From Duganella zoogloeoides (GTDB lineage Bacteria; Pseudomonadota; Gammaproteobacteria; Burkholderiales; Burkholderiaceae_D), in contig NZ_CP140152.1 of NCBI RefSeq assembly GCF_034479515.1, positions 5,394,001-5,458,000 on the forward strand: a stretch of DNA of 64,000 nt. Reading direction: 5' to 3'. The translations under genes and the position numbers were made by a program. Numbering within the stretch: the first letter of the stretch is position 1; every line of letters starts with the position of its first letter. The notes below the pieces were generated by a model. The model saw only the letters and a program-made list of their open reading frames with translations. It was not told the DNA's origin and did not search any database. This document shows positions 25,896 through 34,642 of the stretch, piece after piece.

Positions 25896-26948
25896 ATGAC
25901 TGAATCTGCAGCACCAAGAAAGCGCCGCGGCTCCGGCCGCGCCACCATTCACGACGTGGCGCGGCTGGCCGAAGTAGGCTCGATCACGGCCTCGCGCTAC
26001 TTCAGCGAACCGACCCGCGTGGGCGCCAAGCTCAGTGCGCGCATCGCCGCCGCCGTCAAGCAGCTCGGCTATGTACCGAACCTGGTGGCCGGCGGCCTGG
26101 CCTCGTCGCACGGGCGCATGGTGGGCATGGTGATCCCGAATATCTCGGGGCCGATCTTTGCCAACACCATCCAGAGTTTCAGCGACACCCTCACCCGCCA
26201 CGGCTACCAGCTGCTGCTGGCGTCAAGCTATTTTTCGGCCAAGCAGGAGGAGAGCGCTGTGCGCACCTTCCTCGGCTGGAAGCCGGCAGCGCTGGTGGTG
26301 ACGGGGCGCTTCCACAACCGCGCCACCGACAAGCTGCTGGCCACCGCCGGCGTGCCGGTGGTGGAAACCTGGGACTACCAGCCACGCCGCCGGCATATCC
26401 AGGTGGGCTATTCGAACCATGCAGTGGGCGAGCAGGCCGCGCGCTACCTGTACGCCAAGGGTTATCGCCGCATCGCCTTCGTGCAAAACAGCGTGGCCGG
26501 CGACTTGAGCGCGGTCGATCGCAGCGACGGCTACGCGGCCGTGATGCGCGAGCATGGCCTGGAACCGGTGATCTACGTGCCCACCATGGAAGCGCCGTTC
26601 GACGCCGGCAAACAGGCCATCGAAGCGCTTGCGCTGGCGCCGGCTAAAAAGAGCAAGGCGGTGGAAGCGATCATCTTCGCCAACGACAACCTGGCTGCCG
26701 GCGCGCTGCTGGCCGGCCAGCGCGCCGGCCTTGCCATCCCCGGCAAGTGCGCGATCGTCGGCTTCGGCGACTATGCGTTTTCGTCGCTGCTGCTGCCGAG
26801 CCTGACCACGATACGGCCGCCGGCGCGCGAGATCGGCGAGATCGCCGCACTGCGCATCCTCGAACAACTGGGCGTGCTGCCCGCGTCCCATGCCGATTCG
26901 CGCTTGAATCTGCTGGCCTGTGAATTGATAGAGCGCGAAAGCGCATGA
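25896..26948 (+). CDS. LacI family transcriptional regulator
   Basis: A 350-residue regulator. The N-terminal HTH is ATIHDVARLAEVGSITASRYF (residues 16-36), with a hinge helix near PNLVAGGLASSH. The rest is a periplasmic-binding-protein-like sensor, closer to GntR-type LacI members. The recognition helix reads GSITASRYF where many members have VSxxTVSRVL, suggesting a specialised operator. It is divergent from the TonB receptor operon and overlaps or abuts the SsuA-like gene downstream. It probably represses both until its ligand, likely a product of the substrate, is present. Confidence 0.9.
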   Translation: MTESAAPRKRRGSGRATIHDVARLAEVGSITASRYFSEPTRVGAKLSARIAAAVKQLGYVPNLVAGGLASSHGRMVGMVIPNISGPIFANTIQSFSDTLTRHGYQLLLASSYFSAKQEESAVRTFLGWKPAALVVTGRFHNRATDKLLATAGVPVVETWDYQPRRRHIQVGYSNHAVGEQAARYLYAKGYRRIAFVQNSVAGDLSAVDRSDGYAAVMREHGLEPVIYVPTMEAPFDAGKQAIEALALAPAKKSKAVEAIIFANDNLAAGALLAGQRAGLAIPGKCAIVGFGDYAFSSLLLPSLTTIRPPAREIGEIAALRILEQLGVLPASHADSRLNLLACELIERESA

Positions 26949-26956
26949 GGAACAAC

Positions 26957-27898
26957 ATGAAGAAATGGATCGTGACGATAGTCGCGGCAACAGCCCTGCC
27001 CCTGGCTGCCCAGGGTGCCGAAATAAAAATCGGCTTTCAAAAGGGCAGCGGCCTGCTCAGCATGATCAAGGCGCAAGGCTCGATGGAGAAGGCCCTGGTG
27101 GGCCAACAGATCAAGTGGATCGAGTTCCCGGCCGGGCCGCAGATGCTCGAAGCGCTCAACGCCGGCAGCATCGATTTCGGCAGCACCGGCGCACCGCCGC
27201 CCGTGTTTGCGCAGGCCGGCGGCGTCGATCTGCTGTACGTGGGCGCCGAGCCGGCGCCCGTCAACAGCGAGGCGATTTTCGTGCCCAAGGATTCGCCGCT
27301 GCGCAGCGTGGCTGCGCTCAAAGGCAAGCGGGTGGCATTTCAAAAGGGTTCCGGCTCGCACTTCCTGCTGGCCTCGGCCTTGAACAAGGCCGGCTTGAAG
27401 ATGGCCGACATCGTGCCCGTGTACCTGTCGCCGTCCGATGCGCGCGCGGCCTTCGTTTCGGGCAGCATCGATGCGTGGGTGGTGTGGGATCCGTATTTCG
27501 CGTCCGCGCAAAAAGCCTACCAGGTGCGGGTGCTGGCCGACTACACGGGCCTGCCGCTGGCCAACGGCTTTTACCTGGCGTCGCGCCGCTTCACGCAGCA
27601 ATCGCCGCAACTGGTGGCAACCTTGCTGGAACAGGTGTCGGCGTCGGGCCAGTGGGCCAATGCGCATCCGAAGGAAACCGGCGCCAGCCTGGCGCAGCTG
27701 ACCGGGCTGCCGGCCGATATCGTGGCCACGTGGCTGGCGCGCTCGCGCTTTGGCGCCACGCCCGTCACGCCCGAGATTGTTGCCAACCAGCAGCGCGTGG
27801 CCGACCTGTTTTATGAGCAGAAACTGATACCCAAGCAAGTCAACATCGCCAGCCGCGCCTGGGTCTGGCAACCGAGACCGGCCGTGCGGCCCGATTGA
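26957..27898 (+). CDS. Aliphatic-sulfonate-type ABC transporter substrate-binding protein (SsuA-like)
   Basis: A 313-residue periplasmic binding protein. The signal peptide is residues 1-20 (ends LAAQGA). Family features are EIKIGFQKGSGLLSMIKAQGSMEKAL, LNAGSIDFGSTGAPPP, RVAFQKGSGSHFLL and AWVVWDPYFASAQ, typical of SsuA/TauA-like proteins that bind sulfonates or sulfate esters. The ATG at 26957 has AGGA at good spacing; an ATG at 26945 overlapping the LacI stop is the alternative. No permease or ATPase gene follows, so it is an orphan binding protein and must use components encoded elsewhere. Confidence 0.88.
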   Translation: MKKWIVTIVAATALPLAAQGAEIKIGFQKGSGLLSMIKAQGSMEKALVGQQIKWIEFPAGPQMLEALNAGSIDFGSTGAPPPVFAQAGGVDLLYVGAEPAPVNSEAIFVPKDSPLRSVAALKGKRVAFQKGSGSHFLLASALNKAGLKMADIVPVYLSPSDARAAFVSGSIDAWVVWDPYFASAQKAYQVRVLADYTGLPLANGFYLASRRFTQQSPQLVATLLEQVSASGQWANAHPKETGASLAQLTGLPADIVATWLARSRFGATPVTPEIVANQQRVADLFYEQKLIPKQVNIASRAWVWQPRPAVRPD

Positions 27899-27981
27899 TG
27901 TAGCCGAAACTAGCTGATGAGTTCGATGCTACGCTGGTCAATGCCGCCGGTTGCGCGGCATGCCAGAGCGAGGGCGACTCC

Positions 27982-28473
27982 ATGCTCCAAAAGGTCTACA
28001 TCGACACGTCAGTGATCCGCTTCCTGACCGCTCCGTTAAGCCGTGATCCGTTCGTGCGCGGATGCCAGAAACTCACGCGGCAATGGTGGGCCCGCCGCGA
28101 CCCCTTGATGACGTACATCTCCGACGCCGTGCTCGATGAGATCAAGGCCGGCGATCCCAAGCGGATCGCCGCGCGGATGGCCATCGCGGAAAAGCTCATC
28201 TATTTTCGCCCCGATCCGGAGGTGCCGATCTTCGCTGAACTTTTGATATTGGGCGGCGGTCTAAACGCCACGGCCAGAATCCCGGCGCAACATATTGCCA
28301 GCGCGGCGTTCCACGACATGGATGTCCTGTTGTCGTGGAACTGTGTCGACATCATCAATGCACGCAACTGTGCGGTGCTGCGCAAGCTGATGATGTTGAA
28401 AGACCTCGAACTGCCGGAGCTGGTCACACCGTTCGCGCTGATGGAGAACAGTTATGAAGATCTACAATATTGA
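27982..28473 (+). CDS. PIN-domain protein (VapC-like)
   Basis: A 163-residue PIN-domain protein, a fold of metal-dependent ribonucleases. It starts VYIDTSVIRFL with Asp8. SDAVLDEIKAGDPKR supplies Glu53, and HDMDVLLSWN supplies Asp112/Asp114. In relatives the segment before HIA reads DALHIA; here it is IPAQHIA, so one of the usual acidic residues seems to be missing and activity is uncertain. AGGG lies upstream of the ATG. It overlaps the next gene by 20 bp, as in toxin-antitoxin pairs. Confidence 0.75.
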   Translation: MLQKVYIDTSVIRFLTAPLSRDPFVRGCQKLTRQWWARRDPLMTYISDAVLDEIKAGDPKRIAARMAIAEKLIYFRPDPEVPIFAELLILGGGLNATARIPAQHIASAAFHDMDVLLSWNCVDIINARNCAVLRKLMMLKDLELPELVTPFALMENSYEDLQY

Positions 28474-28759
28474 GATGCCGCCCGACTTTAATTTTCCCGA
28501 CCTCGACAGCGACACCAGGGCAGCAATCGATGCCTTGCACGCCGCCATGCTGCGCGACAAGGCGGAGGCCGACGCGTTGGTCGAGCGGCGCCGCGCCGAA
28601 GGCTATGTCATCCCCACCCACGAGGAAACCATAGCCCGCATGCGCTGCGATAACCGGCCGCTGCGCCCGCCGGCCCTCAATGTCGCCGCGCTGCGCGAAT
28701 TACCTCCACGCATGCAAGCGATCTTCGCCTATCTATACCGGCACGATATTACCTATTAA
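28454..28759 (+). CDS. Hypothetical partner of the PIN protein (possible antitoxin)
   Basis: A 101-residue, mostly helical protein (DSDTRAAIDALHAAMLRDKAEADALVERRRAEGY, in two segments). No family recognised. Its start lies inside the end of the PIN gene (20-bp overlap), so the two are co-translated. Gene order toxin-then-partner and the helical, charged character suggest an antitoxin, but no DNA-binding motif is evident. The 3' end overlaps the convergent DUF971 gene by 4 bp. Confidence 0.6.
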   Translation: MKIYNIEMPPDFNFPDLDSDTRAAIDALHAAMLRDKAEADALVERRRAEGYVIPTHEETIARMRCDNRPLRPPALNVAALRELPPRMQAIFAYLYRHDITY

Positions 28760-29199
28760 CTTTTGCAACCGCAGCTACCGCTCCCGCAGCCACCACCCTG
28801 CTTGGCAGCCGACGGCCCGGTCAGCGAGATACCGCTGTCGCGTCCACTGTCGCCGTCGAAGCCGGACGCGTGCAGGCGATCCATGTAGGTGGCCCACAAC
28901 GCCTCTTTCTCGTTGCCGAGCTTGTACAGGTAATCCCAGGTGAAGATGCCGGTGTTGTGGCCGTCCGAAAAGGTCGGCTGTACCGCGTAGTTGCCCACCG
29001 GTTCCACGCCAGCGATGCCCACTTCGCGCTTGCCGGTTTGCAGCACTTCCTGGCCGGGGCCGTGGCCCATCACTTCGGCCGACGGCGAGTACACGCGCAG
29101 CAGTTCGAATGGGATCGAGAATTTGGCGCCGTCGTCAAACGCGATGTCGAGTACCTTCGACAGGTTGTGAACGGTCAGTTCGGTGGGGTTCCTGGTCAT
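28756..29199 (-). CDS. DUF971 family protein with Cys-rich tail
   Basis: A 147-residue protein of the gamma-butyrobetaine-hydroxylase-like N-domain (DUF971) family. The domain is N-terminal (LTVHNLSKVLDIAFDDG; GNYAVQPTFSDGHNTGIFTWDYLY), a small metal-binding fold with a His near residue 81. The C-terminus ends in GGGCGSGSCGCKS, a cluster of four cysteines that could bind metal or an iron-sulfur centre. The domain is often fused or linked to Fe-S carrier proteins. The ATG overlaps the HIT gene stop by 4 bp. Confidence 0.85.
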   Translation of the reverse strand: MTRNPTELTVHNLSKVLDIAFDDGAKFSIPFELLRVYSPSAEVMGHGPGQEVLQTGKREVGIAGVEPVGNYAVQPTFSDGHNTGIFTWDYLYKLGNEKEALWATYMDRLHASGFDGDSGRDSGISLTGPSAAKQGGGCGSGSCGCKS

Positions 29200-29630
29200 G
29201 ATGATGCTTTCAGATTTTCAATAATCGCCGCGTGCAGGGCTGGCAACAGGGCGCGCCGCGCCGCCAATGCCTCGGGCGTGGACGCGCGTACTGCCGGCGC
29301 CCAGGTGGGGTTCGGGAAATGCGCGTCGTCGCGGTAGCGCGGGATCACGTGCCAATGCACGTGCGGCGTCATATTACCAAAGCTGGCCAGGTTGATCTTT
29401 TCCGGCGCCATGACGGCGCGCTGGGCCGCTTCCACCGCCCACACCACGTCCATCACGCGGGTGCGCTCCAGCGGCGCCAGGTCGGTCATTTCCTTGACGT
29501 GGGCGTTCCACACCACGCGCGTAAAGCCCGGGTATTCGGCTTCGTCGACGGCCACCACCGACAGCTGGTGATCGGCCCAGACCAGGGCCGCGCCTGGCGT
29601 TTCAAGCAACTTGCACAGGTCGCAGGCCAT
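29196..29630 (-). CDS. HIT family hydrolase
   Basis: A 144-residue histidine-triad protein. The catalytic motif is HVHWHVIPR (about residues 89-97). The N-terminal MACDLCKLL has two cysteines, and WNAHVKEMTDLAP is a conserved HIT-family segment. Members hydrolyse nucleotide phosphoramidates or dinucleotide polyphosphates; the exact substrate is not evident. The start overlaps the stop of the large FAD/Fe-S gene and the stop overlaps DUF971, giving a tightly coupled three-gene unit. Confidence 0.88.
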   Translation of the reverse strand: MACDLCKLLETPGAALVWADHQLSVVAVDEAEYPGFTRVVWNAHVKEMTDLAPLERTRVMDVVWAVEAAQRAVMAPEKINLASFGNMTPHVHWHVIPRYRDDAHFPNPTWAPAVRASTPEALAARRALLPALHAAIIENLKASS

Positions 29631-32600
29631 TACACCAGCACCCGTTCGATGCCGCCGTCATTGGCGCGCTTGACGTAGTCGGGCATCCAGTTCTCGCCCA
29701 GCAGGTGCTTGGCGATCTCGACCACGATGTAGTCGGCCGTGGTGCCGGCGTCGTCGCTGTAGCGCGACACGCCGCCCAGGCACGACGGGCAGGAGGTCAG
29801 AATCTTGACTTCGCCATCGAAACCGTCGGCGCGCAGCTTCTCGGCGCCCTTGATCATTTCCTCTTCCTTGCGGAAACGTACTTGCGTGGAAATGTCGGGA
29901 CGCGACACCTGCAAGGTGCCCGAGTCGCCGCAGCAGCGGTCGTTCTTCTCGATCTTGACGTTATCGACCGTGGTGATCAGCGCGTTGATGGTTTTGCCCG
30001 ACTCTTGCAGCTTCATCGGGTTGTGGCACGGCTCGTGGTACATATAACGGGTGCCGTTGACGCCTTCGAGTTTCACCTTCTTTTCCAGCAGGTACTCGTG
30101 GATGTCCATGATGCGGCAGCCAGGGAAGATCTTGTCGAACTCGTAGGTGGCCAGCTGGTCGTAGCAGGTACCGCACGAGACCAACACGGTCTTAATGTCG
30201 AGGTAATTGAGCGTGTTGGCCATGCGGTGGAACAGCACGCGGTTGTCCGTCATCATCTTCTCGGCCTTGTCGAACTCGCCGTTGCCGCGTTGCGGATAGC
30301 CGCAGCACAGGTAGCCCGGCGGCAACACCGTCTGCACGCCCACTTCCCACAACATCGCCTGCGTGGCCAGGCCCACTTGCGAGAACAGGCGCTCCGAACC
30401 GCAGCCAGGGAAGTAGAACACCGCTTCCGTATCGGCATTGGTGGTCTTGGGGTTGCGGATGATCGGGATGACCTTGTCATCTTCGATATCGAGCAGCGCC
30501 CGCGCCGATTTCTTCGGCAGGTTGCCCGGCATCTTTTTATTGATGAAGTGGATCACCTGCTCGCGCACTTTCGGCTTGCCCACGGTCGGTGGCGGCGCCT
30601 TGGTCTGCTTTTTGGCAAATTTCTTCAACACATCGTGACCGAGGCGCTGGGCCTTGAAGCCCCAGTTCGACATCACCTGGCGCGTGGCGTTGATGGTGGT
30701 CGGATCGCTGGCGTTAAGGAAGAACATCGTCGCGGCCAGGGCCGGCTTGAAGCTCTTCTTCTCCATCTTGCGCAGCAGGTTGCGCATATTCATCGACACG
30801 TCGCCGAAGTCGATATTGACCGGGCATGGCGTCACGCACTTGTGGCAGACGGTGCAATGGTCGGCCACGTCTTCGAACTCTTCCCAGTGCTTGATCGAGA
30901 TGCCGCGCCGGGTTTGCTCTTCGTACAGGAACGCTTCGATCAGCGACGACGTCGCCAGGATCTTGTCGCGCGGCGAGTACAGCAAGTTCGCACGCGGCAC
31001 GTGGGTCGAGCACACCGGTTTGCACTTGCCGCAGCGCAGGCAGTCCTTGACGCTGTTGGCGATCGCGCCGATATCGCTTTGCTGCATGATCAGCGATTCG
31101 TGGCCCATCAGGCCGAACGATGGCGTGTACGCGTTGGACAGGTCCGCTTCCATGCCGGGCAGGTTCAGCAGCTTGCCCTTGTTGAAGCGGCCCTCCGGAT
31201 CGACGCGCATCTTGTAGTCGCGGAACGGGCCGATTTCTTCTTCGGTCAGGAACTCGAGCTTGGTGATGCCGATGCCGTGTTCGCCCGAGATCACGCCGTT
31301 GAGCGAACGGGCCAGGATCATGATGCGCGCGACGGCCTGGTGCGCCAGTTGCAGCATCTCGTAGTGGTCGGAGTTGACCGGCAAGTTGGTGTGGACGTTG
31401 CCGTCGCCGGCGTGCATGTGCAGCGCCACGAACACGCGGCCGCGCAGCACGCGCTTGTGGATCGCGGTCGCTTCATCGAGGATCAGCTTGTAGGCGGCGC
31501 CGTTGAAGATCTGGCGCAGCTGGGCGCGGATTTCCTGCTTCCAGGTCACGCGGATGGTGCGGTCCTGGACGATGTCGAACAGGGTGGCGTCGGGCTGGGC
31601 TTTCAGGCGTTCTTCGAACACCGGCAGCAGGCGCTCCATGCCGTGGGCGGCCAGCGCATTGGTGATGCCGGCCAGCGGCAAGTCGAGATTGGCCAGAAGA
31701 TAGGTCCAGCGCGCCTGCACCTGCGTGAGCAAGGCGTCGGTTTGCTCGGCGCGGTCACCGAGCATTTCGGCGTCGCCCACCGCATCTTCGGCATCGTCGC
31801 TCTTGCCGATCGGCAGGTTGCCGGCGGCAAAGAAGGTCTGCAGTTCATCGACCAGTTGCAGCTTGTTCTTGATCGACAATTCGATGTTGATGCGCTCGAT
31901 GCCGTCGGTGTACTCGCCCATGCGGTTCAATGGGATCACGACGTCTTCGTTAATCTTGAAGGCGTTGGTGTGCTTGGCAATCGCAGCCGTGCGGGCGCGA
32001 TCAAGCCAGAATTTCTTGCGCGCTTCCGGGCTCACTGCCACGAAACCTTCGCCGACGCGGGTATTGGCCAGGCGTACGACTTCCGAAGCGGCAATCGCCA
32101 CGGCGTTTTCATCGTCGCCGACGATGTCGCCGAACAGCGCCATTTTCGGCAGCACGCCGCGCTTGGACTTGGTGGCATAGCCGACCGCGCGCAGGTAGCG
32201 CTCGTCCAGGTGCTCGAGACCAGCCAGGCGCAGGGTTTTGAATTGTTCGCCGGTGGCCGGCAGGCCGTCGAGGTAATCCTTGATTTCAACGATCGACGGA
32301 ATCGCGTCGCGGGCCTGGCCGAAGAACTCCAGGCAGACCGTGCGCGCGAATTTCGGCATCTTGTGCAGGATCCAGCGGCCCGACGTGATCAGGCCGTCGG
32401 TACCCTCTTTCTGGATGCCGGGCAGGCCCGACAGGAACTTGTCGGTAACGTCCTTGCCCAGGCCTTCCTTGCGGAATTTACGGCCTTCGATTTCCAGGAT
32501 CTCGGTCTTGAACGGCGCGCCCTTGGCTTCGCCCAGGCGGTTCGGATGGGTCCACTCGAGCTGGAAACGGGCCAGCGGCGTATCGTGGATTTTCGACAAG

Positions 32601-33646
32601 TTGTGGTCGAGCCGCGTGACCTCTAACCAGTCGCCGTTCGGATCGACCATGCGCCACGAGGCCAGGTTGTCGAGCGCGGTGCCCCACAGCACGGCCTTCT
32701 TGCCGCCCGCGTTCATGGCGATATTGCCGCCGATGCACGACGCGTGCGCCGAGGTCGGATCGACCGCGAACACGAAACCGGCCTTCTCGGCCGCTTCCGA
32801 CACTTTATTGGTGATGACGCCGGCGCCGGTGTAAATCGTTGCGTATTCCTGGTCCAGGCCAGGCAGCACCTTCATTTCCACCGCGCCCATGTTGAGCAGC
32901 TTTTCGGTGTTGATGACGGCCGACATCGGCGTCAGGGGAATTGCGCCGCCGGTATAACCGGTGCCGCCGCCGCGCGGGATGATGGTCAGCCCCAGCTCGA
33001 TACAGCCTTTGACCAGGCCCGCCATTTCATCTTCGGTATCGGGCGTGAGCACCACGAACGGGTACTCGACGCGCCAGTCGGTGGCGTCGGTCACGTGCGA
33101 GATGCGCTTCATGCCGTCAAAGCAGATATTGTGCTTTTCCGTGTAGCGGCCCAGGACCTTGGTGGTGCGCTTGCGCAGGTCGTACACTTGCTTGAATTCT
33201 TCGCCGAAGTCGGCCACGGCCTTGCTGGCCGCGCGCAGCAGTTTGACCACGTTGTCGCTGCGCTGGCGCGCGTGCGCATCGTTCTCTGCGCCGTCGTCTT
33301 CCACGGTCAGGCGGCGTTTGTCGACTTCGGCCAGGCGGTGATGCAGCGCGTCGATCAGTTCCTGGCGGCGCTTGGGGTTGTCCAGCATGTCGTCCTGCAG
33401 GTACGGATTGCGCCGCACGGCCCAGATATCGCCGAGCACTTCGTACAGCATGCGCGCCGAGCGGCCGGTCTGGCGGGCGCCGCGCAGTGCATCCAGCAAA
33501 CTCCACGATTCCTCGCCCAGCAGCCGGATGACGATCTCGCGATCGGAAAACGACGTGTAGTTATAAGGGATTTCGCGCAGGCGCGTGGCCTCCGGACCGT
33601 GGGGCGTTTCCGCCAGTAATGCTTGGATTTGTGCAGGGGCATTCAT
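29630..33646 (-). CDS. FAD-linked oxidoreductase with 4Fe-4S and CCG domains (D-2-hydroxyacid/D-lactate dehydrogenase type, DUF3683)
   Basis: A 1338-residue multidomain protein. An N-terminal DUF3683-like region is followed by a PCMH FAD-binding domain ([33 protein letters not shown]). Next comes an FAD-oxidase C-terminal domain ([22 protein letters not shown]). Two 4Fe-4S motifs follow ([23 protein letters not shown]), then two CCG domains ([10 protein letters not shown]...[15 protein letters not shown]...CCGDSG). It thus combines GlcD-, GlcF- and heterodisulfide-reductase-like parts in one chain. The expected role is respiratory oxidation of a 2-hydroxy acid such as D-lactate at the membrane face. 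The substrate is inferred. Confidence 0.9.
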   Translation of the reverse strand: MNAPAQIQALLAETPHGPEATRLREIPYNYTSFSDREIVIRLLGEESWSLLDALRGARQTGRSARMLYEVLGDIWAVRRNPYLQDDMLDNPKRRQELIDALHHRLAEVDKRRLTVEDDGAENDAHARQRSDNVVKLLRAASKAVADFGEEFKQVYDLRKRTTKVLGRYTEKHNICFDGMKRISHVTDATDWRVEYPFVVLTPDTEDEMAGLVKGCIELGLTIIPRGGGTGYTGGAIPLTPMSAVINTEKLLNMGAVEMKVLPGLDQEYATIYTGAGVITNKVSEAAEKAGFVFAVDPTSAHASCIGGNIAMNAGGKKAVLWGTALDNLASWRMVDPNGDWLEVTRLDHNLSKIHDTPLARFQLEWTHPNRLGEAKGAPFKTEILEIEGRKFRKEGLGKDVTDKFLSGLPGIQKEGTDGLITSGRWILHKMPKFARTVCLEFFGQARDAIPSIVEIKDYLDGLPATGEQFKTLRLAGLEHLDERYLRAVGYATKSKRGVLPKMALFGDIVGDDENAVAIAASEVVRLANTRVGEGFVAVSPEARKKFWLDRARTAAIAKHTNAFKINEDVVIPLNRMGEYTDGIERINIELSIKNKLQLVDELQTFFAAGNLPIGKSDDAEDAVGDAEMLGDRAEQTDALLTQVQARWTYLLANLDLPLAGITNALAAHGMERLLPVFEERLKAQPDATLFDIVQDRTIRVTWKQEIRAQLRQIFNGAAYKLILDEATAIHKRVLRGRVFVALHMHAGDGNVHTNLPVNSDHYEMLQLAHQAVARIMILARSLNGVISGEHGIGITKLEFLTEEEIGPFRDYKMRVDPEGRFNKGKLLNLPGMEADLSNAYTPSFGLMGHESLIMQQSDIGAIANSVKDCLRCGKCKPVCSTHVPRANLLYSPRDKILATSSLIEAFLYEEQTRRGISIKHWEEFEDVADHCTVCHKCVTPCPVNIDFGDVSMNMRNLLRKMEKKSFKPALAATMFFLNASDPTTINATRQVMSNWGFKAQRLGHDVLKKFAKKQTKAPPPTVGKPKVREQVIHFINKKMPGNLPKKSARALLDIEDDKVIPIIRNPKTTNADTEAVFYFPGCGSERLFSQVGLATQAMLWEVGVQTVLPPGYLCCGYPQRGNGEFDKAEKMMTDNRVLFHRMANTLNYLDIKTVLVSCGTCYDQLATYEFDKIFPGCRIMDIHEYLLEKKVKLEGVNGTRYMYHEPCHNPMKLQESGKTINALITTVDNVKIEKNDRCCGDSGTLQVSRPDISTQVRFRKEEEMIKGAEKLRADGFDGEVKILTSCPSCLGGVSRYSDDAGTTADYIVVEIAKHLLGENWMPDYVKRANDGGIERVLV

Positions 33647-33869
33647 TGTGCGATTGGACTAGTCTACTGAACCCGGGACTGCCATTTTAGCGTATTGCGG
33701 TGCACCACGCGGGAACAGCCTTGCTTTACCAAGGGACACTCACCGCGCAATCAATCCGGCTTTTCTACGTAAAAACCGCCGTTTATTGGCAATAAAATTC
33801 AACTTTGCAATTTAAGCGGAATTTAATTCAGCATCCAGCCTCTGTCGCAGTAGGATCGGTTGCACCGTT

Positions 33870-34361
33870 TTAGCCCAGCAACTGTCCAATCCGGTGCCAG
33901 AAGCCGTCCGGCACATACAACAGCAGCGTGGTCATGGTCAGATAGCGCAGGCACTTGCCCACCGCCATGTAGGCCAGGCTCGGCCAGAATGGCAGCTTGA
34001 GCCAGCCGCCCAACGTGCACAGCGGATCGCCGACCACCGGCAGCCAGGCCAGCAACATGGTCTTGGCGCCGTAGCGCTCCAGCCAGTGGAACCAGCGGCT
34101 CTTGCGCTCCTTGGCAAAGGTCTGCTTGGCCTGGTAGCCCATCCAGTAATCGACCGCACCGCCCAGGGTGTTGCCCACGGTGGCCACCGCAATCGCGCTC
34201 CAGAACAATTCGGGATTGGCCTTGATCACCGCAAACACGGCCGGCTCCGAGCCCAGCGGCACCAGCGTGGCCGAGATAAAACTGATGATGAACACCGACG
34301 TCAGCCCCACTTCCGGCGCAGCGATCACGTTCAGCAGCCAGGCGATTGCAGATTCGATCAT
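33870..34361 (-). CDS. YqaA family membrane protein (SNARE/DedA-associated)
   Basis: A 163-residue inner-membrane protein. SVFIISFISATLVPLGSEPAVFAV begins the conserved domain. GNTLGGAVDYWMGY and WLPVVGDPLCTLGGWLK carry the family's Gly/Asp motifs, and four to five hydrophobic spans are visible. The family is related to DedA flippase-like proteins; function uncertain. The start at 34361 (MIESAIAWLL) is chosen; the longer frame to 34415 crosses the promoter region. The 223 bp downstream (33647-33869) are AT-richer and hold no gene I can support. Confidence 0.85.
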   Translation of the reverse strand: MIESAIAWLLNVIAAPEVGLTSVFIISFISATLVPLGSEPAVFAVIKANPELFWSAIAVATVGNTLGGAVDYWMGYQAKQTFAKERKSRWFHWLERYGAKTMLLAWLPVVGDPLCTLGGWLKLPFWPSLAYMAVGKCLRYLTMTTLLLYVPDGFWHRIGQLLG

Positions 34362-34369
34362 CGGTTTCT

Positions 34370-34399
34370 TTGAGGTCTGATAAGGGTGTCCATTATAAT
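34370..34399 (+). promoter_or_regulatory. Sigma70-type promoter, probably for ilvA
   Basis: TTGAGG (34370-34375), an 18-bp spacer and TATAAT (34394-34399) face the ilvA gene. The -10 lies in the perfect palindrome CATTATAATG, so the same box could serve the divergent yqaA gene. An ilvA transcript from here would have a leader of about 235 nt that includes the inverted-repeat element at 34518-34601. Confidence 0.5.
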
Positions 34400-34517
34400 G
34401 ATCCGCACACCGCACGATTGAACAGTTCGGTCCATGCCCATCCGCGCGGACCTGCGCCCCTGCTCCACCCGGTCACCCGCCGGATAGTTAGCATCGACCA
34501 CTGCGGAACCATCCCCA

Positions 34518-34601
34518 CTTCGGGGTCAGTGCCGACATTTAGACACGGCCTCAGCTTTTAGCAGCAGAGCTCGTGTCCGAATGTCGGCACTGACCCCGAA
34601 G
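34518..34601. repeat. Inverted-repeat element with perfect 22-bp arms
   Basis: The arm at 34518-34539 (begins CTTCGGGGTCAGTGCC) and its perfect reverse complement at 34580-34601 enclose 40 bp. Similarity continues inward (AGACACGGCCTC versus GGACACGAGCTC on the opposite strand) and outward to CCCC/GGGG, giving a cruciform of nearly the whole element. It has no ORF. Its look is that of a mobile palindromic (REP/MITE-like) element. It lies 41 bp upstream of ilvA. Confidence 0.75.
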
Positions 34602-34642
34602 TTAGGGGCTGGCTCCATCGCTCTTTTTCTTGTTTGCAGACC

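Noticed and set aside
29705..32626. A 973-codon plus-strand frame
   Set aside because: Antisense to the FAD/Fe-S oxidoreductase gene, same compositional artefact.
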